8,634 nucleotides of DNA from positions 1-8,634 of the forward strand of contig CAILKS010000072.1 in the NCBI GenBank assembly GCA_903834855.1, written 5' to 3'. The notes under the pieces are model-generated. The model made no database searches, was not told the DNA's origin, and saw only the letters and a program-made list of their open reading frames with translations. This DNA comes from an uncultured bacterium (GTDB lineage Bacteria; Patescibacteriota; Minisyncoccia; Phycocordibacterales; UBA5272). Positions 1 to 5,375 of the stretch are shown here, piece after piece; position 1 is the first letter of the stretch, and each line of letters starts with the position of its first letter. The translations under genes were made by a program, and so were the position numbers.

Positions 1-504
1 CGCATTGGCGAGGTCTACAATTTTTTGCATTTCTTCACGATAACGCATACGATCATCTTCATTATATTCTCCAGCTTTTTCACGAGCATCAATATCTTTA
101 TTTGTATCTTCACGAAGTGAGCGTATTTTTATACGAGCATCTTCTAATCTATCTTTCAAAAGTTTTACAAGCTTCTGGCGAGTTTCTGTAGTAAGTGCTG
201 GGAAATGAACACGTAGTCCAGCATCATCTGATGAAATAGAAAGTCCTAAGTCTGCATCGTTGATAGCTTTTTCAATATCACGAATAATTGTTTTGTCCCA
301 TGGAGAAACACGAATAGTTCTTGGGTCCTCGATAGTAACAGAAGCAGCGTGGGCTACTTGAGTGCGAGATCCATACATATCAATATGAACAAGATCAAGA
401 ACTTGTGGTGTTGCCCGTCCTGTTTGTATAGAACGATATTCGCCTGCTAGCCATTCTAAGATCTTTGATTTATCGGACTCGACTTGTGAAAAATTGTAAG
501 ACAT
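1..504 (-). CDS. frr: ribosome recycling factor, 3' end cut by window edge
   Basis: Cytoplasmic translation factor that, with EF-G, splits the post-termination ribosome so it can be reused. The frame from ATG at 504 gives 168 residues, open to base 1. Family members are about 185 residues, so roughly the last 17 are missing. Recognisable stretches are GRATPQVLD near residue 29, the VSPWDK block, the DLGLSISSDDAGLRV segment, the hydrophobic-Pro-LT block (HFPALTTETRQKLVK) and a charged helix with the SLREDTNKD variant of the family's IRRDAND motif. Domain order is the usual one: helix 1, small beta domain, return helices. It lies downstream of holB on the same strand, after a 139-bp gap filled by a heptad palindrome, and not beside pyrH or tsf as is common elsewhere. 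No Shine-Dalgarno is visible before the ATG. Identification is firm. Confidence 0.96.
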   Translation of the reverse strand, partial: MSYNFSQVESDKSKILEWLAGEYRSIQTGRATPQVLDLVHIDMYGSRTQVAHAASVTIEDPRTIRVSPWDKTIIRDIEKAINDADLGLSISSDDAGLRVHFPALTTETRQKLVKLLKDRLEDARIKIRSLREDTNKDIDAREKAGEYNEDDRMRYREEMQKIVDLANA

Positions 505-516
505 GGTATTTCGTAA

Positions 517-545
517 ATTATCAATTTTCAATTTCCAATTTTCAA
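517..545 (-). promoter_or_regulatory. predicted frr promoter inside the heptad array
   Basis: On the minus strand TTGAAA (545-540) is followed after exactly 17 bp by GATAAT (522-517). The frr ATG at 504 is 12 nt beyond the -10 box, so the transcript would start about 5-7 nt before the ATG. Both boxes are part of the four-unit heptad array. This is a consensus match only; AT-rich repeats can produce such matches by chance. Confidence 0.5.
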
Positions 546-607
546 AAAATACAAATACTTATCTTGTTTTGTATCTAATTTGATAATTGATAATTGATAA
601 TTGAAAA
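518..607. repeat. heptad palindromic element 1 (frr/holB gap)
   Basis: The left arm is four 7-bp units at 518-545 (TTATCAA, TTTTCAA, TTTCCAA, TTTTCAA). The right arm is four units at 580-607 (TTGATAA three times, then TTGAAAA), so the arms are imperfect inverted copies. The 34-bp core contains a smaller palindrome (ATACAAA with TTTGTAT). The element fills most of the gap between frr and holB and should form a long AT-rich hairpin or cruciform. Three related elements lie elsewhere in the window. Confidence 0.85.
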
Positions 608-643
608 TTAAATTATTGTTATTAAGTTGTAGAAAAGATTATA

Positions 644-1318
644 TCACTTTACGACTGGAAGCAACAAGGCTAGATACTCAAGCAGAGCTTTTACTGAAAC
701 TGATGGATCGGAGGCGTATGATGCCATTTGTAATGTTTCTTCTATATATTTAGATTTTACCATCCGCCCACTGGCGGATTGACTTCCTAAAAATTCTGCT
801 ATTTGTAAAATAAATTTTCTAACAGATTCTTTATCTTTTCTTTCTTCTTCATCAACTCGGGATAAAAGTTCCACAACTAATGGTAACTTCATTCTAGTTG
901 TAGGATTTGTCTCCAAAAAAAGTTTAGCGAGTCCGTCGTTATTCGTTATTCGTTCTTCGTTATTAGTTTTAAATACTTGAAGACGTGAAATTACAGTATC
1001 AATTAAATTATCTTTATTGCTTGTAATTAAAATAAATCTTACTCCCTCACGAGGTTCTTCTAAGATTTTCAACATTGAATTTTGTGCAGGAATGCCGGAG
1101 GTGTGAAAAGAAATCAATGCAATCTTTTCTTCATTGTATGGGGTGTTAGCCCAAGAGATTATTTTTCGAGCTGTATCAATATCTAAAACTGTTTGATTAA
1201 AAAATCTGTGTGCCGGTGAAAGTGCTTGAAGTTCATTCCACAGCGCGAGGCCTACGGCCTCACGCTCGCTATCTACTATCAGTACCGCATGGTGTTTAGA
1301 TAAATCAGATAATTTCAT
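644..1318 (-). CDS. holB: DNA polymerase III delta'-like clamp-loader subunit
   Basis: Probable clamp-loader subunit that helps load the sliding clamp during replication; 224 residues, shorter than typical delta' (about 300 or more). The diagnostic motif is AQNSMLKILEEP at residues 78-89, matching the AQNALLKxLEEP signature of the DnaX/delta' AAA+ fold. It is followed by the sensor-1-like LITSN (97-101) and ISRLQ (110-114), which corresponds to the SRC motif. No Walker A loop (GxxGxGKT) exists: the N-terminus goes straight from HHAVLIV to an acidic stretch, as in non-ATPase delta' proteins. The C-terminal collar is short. The ATG at 1318 is supported by an extended -10 box six bases upstream. 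The stop is TGA, so TGA is not reassigned. Three short repeats (762-779, 937-964, 1247-1261) lie inside the gene. It follows mreB after 31 bp. A generic AAA+ family protein is the main alternative name. Confidence 0.85.
   Translation of the reverse strand: MKLSDLSKHHAVLIVDSEREAVGLALWNELQALSPAHRFFNQTVLDIDTARKIISWANTPYNEEKIALISFHTSGIPAQNSMLKILEEPREGVRFILITSNKDNLIDTVISRLQVFKTNNEERITNNDGLAKLFLETNPTTRMKLPLVVELLSRVDEEERKDKESVRKFILQIAEFLGSQSASGRMVKSKYIEETLQMASYASDPSVSVKALLEYLALLLPVVK
762..779. repeat. GC-rich palindrome inside holB
   Basis: ATCCGCC and GGCGGAT form a perfect 7-bp inverted repeat around the loop CACT. It is much more GC-rich than its surroundings and encodes about residues 180-185 of the clamp-loader protein (SASGR region), probably a surface loop. 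It looks like a small mobile palindrome tolerated in frame. Confidence 0.7.
937..964. repeat. four-unit heptad array inside holB
   Basis: Four contiguous 7-bp units: CGTTATT, CGTTATT, CGTTCTT, CGTTATT. They encode an Asn/Glu-rich stretch (about residues 119-127) just after the ISRLQ motif, where family members have no such insert. Unit length and copy number match the intergenic heptad arrays, but the unit sequence differs. Because 28 bp is not a multiple of three, the flanks must have been adjusted to keep the frame if this was a clean insertion. Confidence 0.8.
1247..1261. repeat. GAGGCC/GGCCTC palindrome inside holB
   Basis: A perfect 6-bp GC-rich inverted repeat with the loop TAC, encoding about residues 20-24 (EAVGL) of the clamp-loader protein. 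It contrasts with the AT-rich neighbourhood, and it occupies the N-terminal area where ATP-binding relatives have their P-loop. Confidence 0.55.
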
Positions 1319-1324
1319 TATTTA

Positions 1325-1333
1325 ATTATAGCA
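1325..1333 (-). promoter_or_regulatory. extended -10 promoter of holB, predicted leaderless start
   Basis: On the minus strand TGC precedes a perfect TATAAT (1330-1325), giving an extended -10 element. Only six bases separate it from the ATG at 1318, so transcription should begin at or next to the A of the start codon. No good -35 box is seen 17 bp upstream, which fits an extended -10 promoter. It lies between the mreB stop and holB, so holB need not depend on mreB transcription. Confidence 0.7.
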
Positions 1334-1349
1334 GAACAAAAATAAAACT

Positions 1350-2363
1350 TTATCTCTTAGCAAAAATACTTCTCTTGTAAGTATCGAGGTGCTCGAGGGC
1401 AATACCTGTCCCCTTAGCCACACAATAAAATGCATCATCGGCTAATACAGCCTTCACACCCGTACGACGCTCTACCAAATCTGGAAAATGACGAAGCATT
1501 GAAGAACCTCCTGACATAATAATTCCATTATCAATAATATCTGATGCCAATTCTGGTGGAGTTTCTTGAAGCACATCTTTAATTGCTTTTATCATAATAC
1601 GCAATTCTTTATCAATTGCTTTTACAATTTCATTTGTACGTATTTCAACTGTTCTTGGAAGTCCTGCAATAAAATCTCGTCCTTTTACTTTCATCGCAAT
1701 TTCTTCTTCAACTGGAAGCGCTGACCCAATCTTAATTTTTATTTCCTCAGCTGTTTGATCACCGATTGCTAAGTTATATGTTTTTTTAATGTAATCAATT
1801 ATCGCTTGATCAATTTTATTTCCCGCACATTTAACAGAAGTAGAACAAACAATTCCACCAAGAGAAATCACCGCTACGTCAGTTGTACCGCCACCAATAT
1901 CTACAATCATTCTTCCTTGTGCCTCGTGAATAGGAATACCAGCACCAATAGCTGCTAGAATCGGCTCCTTCACAACATAAGCATTTCTGGCTCCTGCTTT
2001 AAGTGCTGCCTCAATCACCGCACGACGCTCGGTCGAAGTAACGCCAGCTGGAACAGAAATCATAACATCTGGTTTAAAAAGATTAAATCCTTTAAGTGCT
2101 TTATTAATATAATAACGAAGCATCGCCTCTGTCACACGATAATCAGCTATAACCCCATCACGCATAGGACGATATGCAATTATAGAGTCTGGTGTTTTAC
2201 CAATCATATTTTTAGCTTCATTTCCCACTGCCATTATTTTATTATCAATCTCAGACACCGCAACAACAGATGGCTCTACCAAAACAACACCTTTCCCGGG
2301 TACATAAACAAGTGTATTTGCCGTCCCTAAATCGATACCGAGTTTCTTAGAAAATATTCCCAT
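1350..2363 (-). CDS. mreB: rod shape-determining actin homolog MreB
   Basis: Bacterial actin that forms membrane-associated filaments and guides lateral cell-wall synthesis; 337 residues, normal family length. Visible motifs are phosphate-1 LGIDLGTANT (residues 8-17), the conserved ERRAVIEAALKAGAR helix followed by KEPILAAIGAG, phosphate-2 DIGGGTTD (155-162), the EEIKIKIGSA segment, and the adenosine motif IIMSGGSSMLR (281-291). The last has GGSS where most MreBs have GGG. The start ATG at 2363 (MGIFSKKLGID) matches the usual MreB N-terminus. A longer in-frame reading from TTG at 2417 would begin inside a heptad repeat and upstream of the promoter, so I reject it. mreC and mreD are not adjacent. 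The gene is divergent from priA and followed by holB. Confidence 0.97.
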   Translation of the reverse strand: MGIFSKKLGIDLGTANTLVYVPGKGVVLVEPSVVAVSEIDNKIMAVGNEAKNMIGKTPDSIIAYRPMRDGVIADYRVTEAMLRYYINKALKGFNLFKPDVMISVPAGVTSTERRAVIEAALKAGARNAYVVKEPILAAIGAGIPIHEAQGRMIVDIGGGTTDVAVISLGGIVCSTSVKCAGNKIDQAIIDYIKKTYNLAIGDQTAEEIKIKIGSALPVEEEIAMKVKGRDFIAGLPRTVEIRTNEIVKAIDKELRIMIKAIKDVLQETPPELASDIIDNGIIMSGGSSMLRHFPDLVERRTGVKAVLADDAFYCVAKGTGIALEHLDTYKRSIFAKR

Positions 2364-2372
2364 AGTTAGGCA

Positions 2373-2381
2373 ATTATAACA
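2373..2381 (-). promoter_or_regulatory. extended -10 promoter of mreB
   Basis: On the minus strand TGT precedes a perfect TATAAT (2378-2373). Nine bases separate the box from the ATG at 2363, so the predicted transcript has a leader of about 0-3 nt. No Shine-Dalgarno lies in between. The -35 region is poor, as is common for extended -10 promoters. Confidence 0.7.
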
Positions 2382-2409
2382 CAAAAAGCGTAAGCAAGGG
2401 TTTTTGAAA

Positions 2410-2438
2410 ATTATCAATTTTCAATTATCAATTTTCAA
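2410..2438 (-). promoter_or_regulatory. possible second mreB promoter within heptad array
   Basis: On the minus strand TTGAAA (2438-2433), a 17-bp spacer and GATAAT (2415-2410) occur with the same layout as in front of frr. A transcript from here would carry a leader of about 40 nt into mreB. This is a consensus match only. Confidence 0.35.
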
Positions 2439-2508
2439 TAAAAACCCTTAAATAACAAGCTGTATTTGAATTTGCTGTTAGATAATTGATAATTGATAAT
2501 TGATAATT
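2411..2508. repeat. heptad palindromic element 2 (mreB/priA divergent gap)
   Basis: The left arm at 2411-2438 is TTATCAA, TTTTCAA, TTATCAA, TTTTCAA; the right arm at 2481-2508 is GATAATT four times. The arms are near-complementary, and the 42-bp core differs from that of element 1. It sits in the divergent mreB/priA intergenic region, upstream of both genes. Confidence 0.85.
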
Positions 2509-2537
2509 AGCCTCTGCCTTTGAGGCAGTATTTGCTG

Positions 2538-2543
2538 TATACT
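2538..2543 (+). promoter_or_regulatory. candidate priA -10 box, predicted leaderless start
   Basis: TATACT lies six bases before the ATG at 2550, the same spacing as the holB -10 box, and would give a leaderless transcript. No convincing -35 box or TGn extension is present, so this is weaker than the mreB and holB promoters. Confidence 0.4.
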
Positions 2544-2549
2544 ATGCCC

Positions 2550-4412
2550 ATGAAAGTCCTAGCTGTCGCGCCTTTAGCTTCTGGTATTCCTTATGAGGAA
2601 CTTTCATATTTTTCAAAAGATGATGTTGAGGTTGGTGATTTAATAGAAATAAATGTAAAGAGAAGAAATTGTCGAGGATTAGTTATTGAAGCAGAAAAAG
2701 CAGAAGAAGATAGACAATCACTAAGACATGCAAATTTTAATTTAAAAAAATGTGGGAAAATAATAAATAAACATTTACTCCCTGCTCCAATTTGGAATGC
2801 ACTTTTTTATAGTTCATCATTTTTAATGACATCACTCGGCTCTATGCTTTATGATTTAATTAGTGAAAAATCTTTTGCAACACTCACACCTTTTTTAACA
2901 ACAACAAATGGAGCGGGCTTTGAAATTTTATTGTTACAAGAAAGTTATGAGAATCGTATCACTCGCTATAAAACAACAATTCGTGAATCATTTTCTAAAA
3001 AAAGATCACTAGTAATTTTCTTTCCTACTATTATTGATTTAGAATATGCAAAAGATGCACTAAGTAAAGGAATAGAAAATTATGTAATTACATTACATGG
3101 TTCTTTAACTGATAAGCAAATGAAACAGTCACTGACTACTTTAAATAAAGATAATCATCCTTTACTAATATTATCCACTCCATCACTTTTACCTTGGGAG
3201 AGAGGAGATTTGGGGCTTGTGGTCATTGAACGTGAACATAGTCAATATTATTATACTCATGGAGAAAATGGCTATGATATGCGTTTTGTAATTGAAAGAT
3301 TAGCTCATGCAAGTAATATCCCCTGCTTACTTGGTTCTAATATGTTATCTCTTCGTGCTCATCTTTTATTTAAAAAACGTGATGCTCACGAAGTTATGCC
3401 ACTTCATTTTAGAAATGACGCCCCAATTGATGTCATACCCATGACAGATGAAAATAAAAGTGCGAGTCCTTACCTTTCAAGAAAAACTCTTTCTGTTTTA
3501 CATACAGCTAAGCAAGAAAAAAAAGGTCATTACTTTTTATATTCACATAGAAAAGGTATGTATCCTACAACTATTTGTTCTGACTGCGGAACAATTTTTG
3601 CGTGCCCTACTTGTAATCGTCCTTATGTGTTACATAAAATAGCTGGAGTACGCACATACCTTTGTCATGGCTGTGAAAATATCGTCAGACTAGAAGAAGA
3701 TACCACTCTTGCTTGTAGACATTGTGGTGGATGGCGCATGCAAACATTGGGTATAGCAACGGGTGGTGTAGAAGAAGAATTAAAAAGATTAGGCATACCA
3801 CTTTTCTTAATTGATGGAGAACATACGAATACAAAAGCTAAAGTAAAGAAAGTTTATAAAGAATGGCAAGATTCTAAATATGGTGTTTTGATAGGAACAG
3901 AAATGGCTCACAATATAATAGAAAAATGTGATGGTATAACTATACTTTCATTGGATTCTTTGTTTTCACTTCCAGAATATAGAACTGATGAAAAAATAAT
4001 TAACCTCGTAACTGAAATGGCAGAAAAAGTAAATGTAAATATAGATAATGATGGCAGACTAATTTTGCAAACAAGACTAAAAAATATGCCGATTATAAAA
4101 CAACTAACGGGACACTCGTTACTTGATGTATACAATACTCTTCTTAGTGAACGAGACCAATTATTACTTCCTCCATATTATGTTGTTATAAAAGCATCTT
4201 TCACAAATCTTCCTGATGATATTCGTACCAGAATGGAACAAGAGCTTGAGCCGTATGTGGTTGAGTGGTTTGAAGCGGGGCGTGGAATTACTCTTTTATT
4301 TGTTCATATAAAAGAGACAGAGTGGGCTAATCAAAAAGTTGTGAGAGATAGGTTAAGGAGGATAGTGTATGACGGTAATCCTTCCGTGAACCCCCTCCAC
4401 TTCTTTATTTAA
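2550..4412 (+). CDS. priA: PriA-family primosomal protein N', degenerate helicase
   Basis: PriA normally recognises stalled forks and drives restart as a superfamily 2 DNA helicase. This 620-residue homolog keeps the N-terminal 3'-end-binding type domain (MKVLAVAPLASGIPYEELSYF), all eight zinc-binding cysteines as four CxxC pairs (343/346, 352/355, 372/375, 389/392), and the C-terminal LLLPPYY segment (538-544). The ATPase motifs are lost. The Walker A position reads LLLQESYENRITRY (residues 127-140) without any GxGKT, DEEH has become EREH (227-230), the GSATPS motif is GSNMLS (262-267), and the arginine-finger AGRAGR is replaced near residues 491-495 (AEKVN). It may bind forks or partners without unwinding DNA. 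I chose ATG 2550 over an upstream TTG (2520) because family N-termini begin at this valine/alanine-rich strand and a -10 box sits just before it. def follows on the same strand. Confidence 0.88.
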   Translation: MKVLAVAPLASGIPYEELSYFSKDDVEVGDLIEINVKRRNCRGLVIEAEKAEEDRQSLRHANFNLKKCGKIINKHLLPAPIWNALFYSSSFLMTSLGSMLYDLISEKSFATLTPFLTTTNGAGFEILLLQESYENRITRYKTTIRESFSKKRSLVIFFPTIIDLEYAKDALSKGIENYVITLHGSLTDKQMKQSLTTLNKDNHPLLILSTPSLLPWERGDLGLVVIEREHSQYYYTHGENGYDMRFVIERLAHASNIPCLLGSNMLSLRAHLLFKKRDAHEVMPLHFRNDAPIDVIPMTDENKSASPYLSRKTLSVLHTAKQEKKGHYFLYSHRKGMYPTTICSDCGTIFACPTCNRPYVLHKIAGVRTYLCHGCENIVRLEEDTTLACRHCGGWRMQTLGIATGGVEEELKRLGIPLFLIDGEHTNTKAKVKKVYKEWQDSKYGVLIGTEMAHNIIEKCDGITILSLDSLFSLPEYRTDEKIINLVTEMAEKVNVNIDNDGRLILQTRLKNMPIIKQLTGHSLLDVYNTLLSERDQLLLPPYYVVIKASFTNLPDDIRTRMEQELEPYVVEWFEAGRGITLLFVHIKETEWANQKVVRDRLRRIVYDGNPSVNPLHFFI

Positions 4413-4438
4413 CCATAAATAATTAAATAACTTCATTT

Positions 4439-4518
4439 GCGTTGTTGTGGGTCCCTGCTCGCTCATCATCGTACTATTAAGTACGTCTCCTCGCTCGCTT
4501 TCCCACGCCTAGCAACTA
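4439..4518. repeat. GC-rich imperfect palindrome after priA
   Basis: A perfect hairpin core, CGTACT/AGTACG with loop ATTA (4470-4485), is flanked by GC-rich direct repeats (GCTCGCTCATC on the left, CTCGCTCGCTT on the right). Outer inverted ends are GTTG (4441-4444) with CAAC (4513-4516) and GTGGG with CCCAC. It is far more GC-rich than its surroundings. It may be a small transposable palindrome, a structured RNA or part of the priA terminator; no oligo-T run follows, so a classical terminator is not supported. Confidence 0.6.
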
Positions 4519-4550
4519 AAGCTATTTACTTATTTCTGGGAAAAAGTGAA

Positions 4551-4669
4551 TTTTCAATTATCAATTTCCAATTTTCAATGGGATACATACGACCACTGAA
4601 TAATTTTCAATTTTCAAGAAAATACACACGAGTGCATTCGTATCTAGTTTGAAAATTGAAAATTGATAA
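4551..4669. repeat. heptad palindromic element 3 (priA/def gap)
   Basis: Three heptad blocks are present: four units at 4551-4578 (TTTTCAA, TTATCAA, TTTCCAA, TTTTCAA), two TTTTCAA units at 4604-4617, and three inverted units at 4649-4669 (TTGAAAA, TTGAAAA, TTGATAA). The second and third blocks form a perfect 14-bp inverted repeat around a 31-bp core. That core starts AAAATACA and ends GTATCTAGT, closely matching the core of element 1, and its AATGCACT motif (minus strand) recurs in element 4. It looks like a compound or rearranged copy. Confidence 0.82.
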
Positions 4670-4704
4670 TTCACAGCTATTGCCATTTATGTTAAAGTTA
4701 TATT

Positions 4705-5244
4705 ATGAATACAGATAAAATTATCATCCAAATAAATAAACGCAAAGATAATCCTTTGCGTACTATTGCGAGCGCTGTCAAAAAAAATGAATTTGGCACA
4801 GAAGAATTAAAAAATCTTGTGGAAGGTATGCAAACCTCTCTTGCTAAAGAAGAAGATGGAGTCGCACTCGCAGCACCTCAAATTGCTATCTCTAAACGTA
4901 TTTTTGTTATATCTCCAAAAGCTTATGAGGAAAATGCGAAATGGAAACCTCTTGTTTTTATAAATCCTGAAATAAAAAAAGTTTCAAAAAAAGTTCAAGA
5001 GATGCAAGAAGGCTGTCTATCTGTTAGATGGATATATGGAACAACTGAAAGACATACTTCAGCCACAGTTGAAGCATATGATGTCATGGGTAATAAATTT
5101 TCTTTTGGGGCGTCTGGCCTTATTGCACATATTTTCCAACATGAAATAGATCATTTAGATGGTGTACTATTTATTGATCACGGATATAATTTAGAAGAAT
5201 ATAAATCGGAGGAAGAATATAAAGCTAAGAAAGGGATAAACTAG
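4705..5244 (+). CDS. def: peptide deformylase
   Basis: Metalloenzyme that removes the formyl group from the N-terminal methionine of new proteins; 179 residues, typical size. All three family motifs are visible: GVALAAPQ (52-59), EGCLS (102-106) with the metal-ligand Cys104, and QHEIDH (145-150) giving His146, His150 and the catalytic Glu147. Motif 1 has Ala54 where the family consensus GxGLAAPQ has glycine, a mild change. There is no Shine-Dalgarno before the ATG; a weak -10-like TATGTT at 4688-4693 suggests a very short leader. It follows priA after 292 bp of repeat-filled DNA. priA-def(-fmt) is a common bacterial gene order, but fmt is missing downstream and the next gene is convergent. 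The start is supported by MNTDKIIIQI leading directly into the deformylase fold. Confidence 0.97.
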   Translation: MNTDKIIIQINKRKDNPLRTIASAVKKNEFGTEELKNLVEGMQTSLAKEEDGVALAAPQIAISKRIFVISPKAYEENAKWKPLVFINPEIKKVSKKVQEMQEGCLSVRWIYGTTERHTSATVEAYDVMGNKFSFGASGLIAHIFQHEIDHLDGVLFIDHGYNLEEYKSEEEYKAKKGIN

Positions 5245-5253
5245 CTACAAATA

Positions 5254-5375
5254 TCTAATTAATCTAAGGTCTAATATCTAATAAAAATGCACTAGTATCG
5301 GTATTTTATTAGGTGAATTAGAAATTAGACCTTAGACCTTAGTATTCTATTTTTATTAGGTTAATTAGACCTTTT
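5254..5375. repeat. heptad palindromic element 4 between convergent def and fiber gene
   Basis: The left arm holds four TCTAAxx-type units (5254-5283, with two extra bases after the first). The right arm holds four TTAGxxx units (5318-5345: TTAGAAA, TTAGACC, TTAGACC, TTAGTAT). A 19-bp direct repeat with one mismatch, TTTTATTAGGTGAATTAGA (5304-5322) and TTTTATTAGGTTAATTAGA (5351-5369), gives a second right arm. The unit differs from elements 1-3, but the core AATGCACT...GTATTTT (5287-5307) matches the reverse-complemented core of element 3. It may also terminate transcription from both convergent genes, though no oligo-U terminator is evident. Its right end overlaps the stop codon of the fiber gene. 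Confidence 0.8.

Noticed and set aside
2364..2417. N-terminal extension of mreB from a TTG at 2417
   Set aside because: It would start inside the heptad array and include the TATAAT promoter; MreB proteins begin at the MGIFSKKLGID-type N-terminus encoded from 2363.
2520..2549. TTG start of priA ten codons upstream
   Set aside because: The extra residues have no family counterpart and cover the -10-like TATACT; ATG 2550 fits the family N-terminus.
3448..3642. Short plus-strand frame inside priA
   Set aside because: It overlaps the priA zinc-domain region in another frame and has a low-complexity Lys/Ile/Leu composition; a shadow frame.
3908..4135. Minus-strand frame inside priA
   Set aside because: Antisense shadow of a well-supported coding sequence with Ser/Ile-rich composition.
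4439..4518. Integron attC site
   Set aside because: The outer ends are GTTG...CAAC in the opposite polarity to the RYYYAAC...GTTRRRY arrangement, and no integrase or cassette array is seen.
4437..4652. Open frame of 71 codons after priA
   Set aside because: It is made of the palindrome and heptad repeats, with no family resemblance and no start signal.
518..5375. CRISPR array
   Set aside because: The repeats are 7-bp tandem units with no spacers, and no cas gene is present.
5254..5375. Classical bidirectional rho-independent terminator
   Set aside because: The stem is AT-rich and complex, without the GC-rich hairpin plus oligo-T run; a terminator role is possible but not shown.
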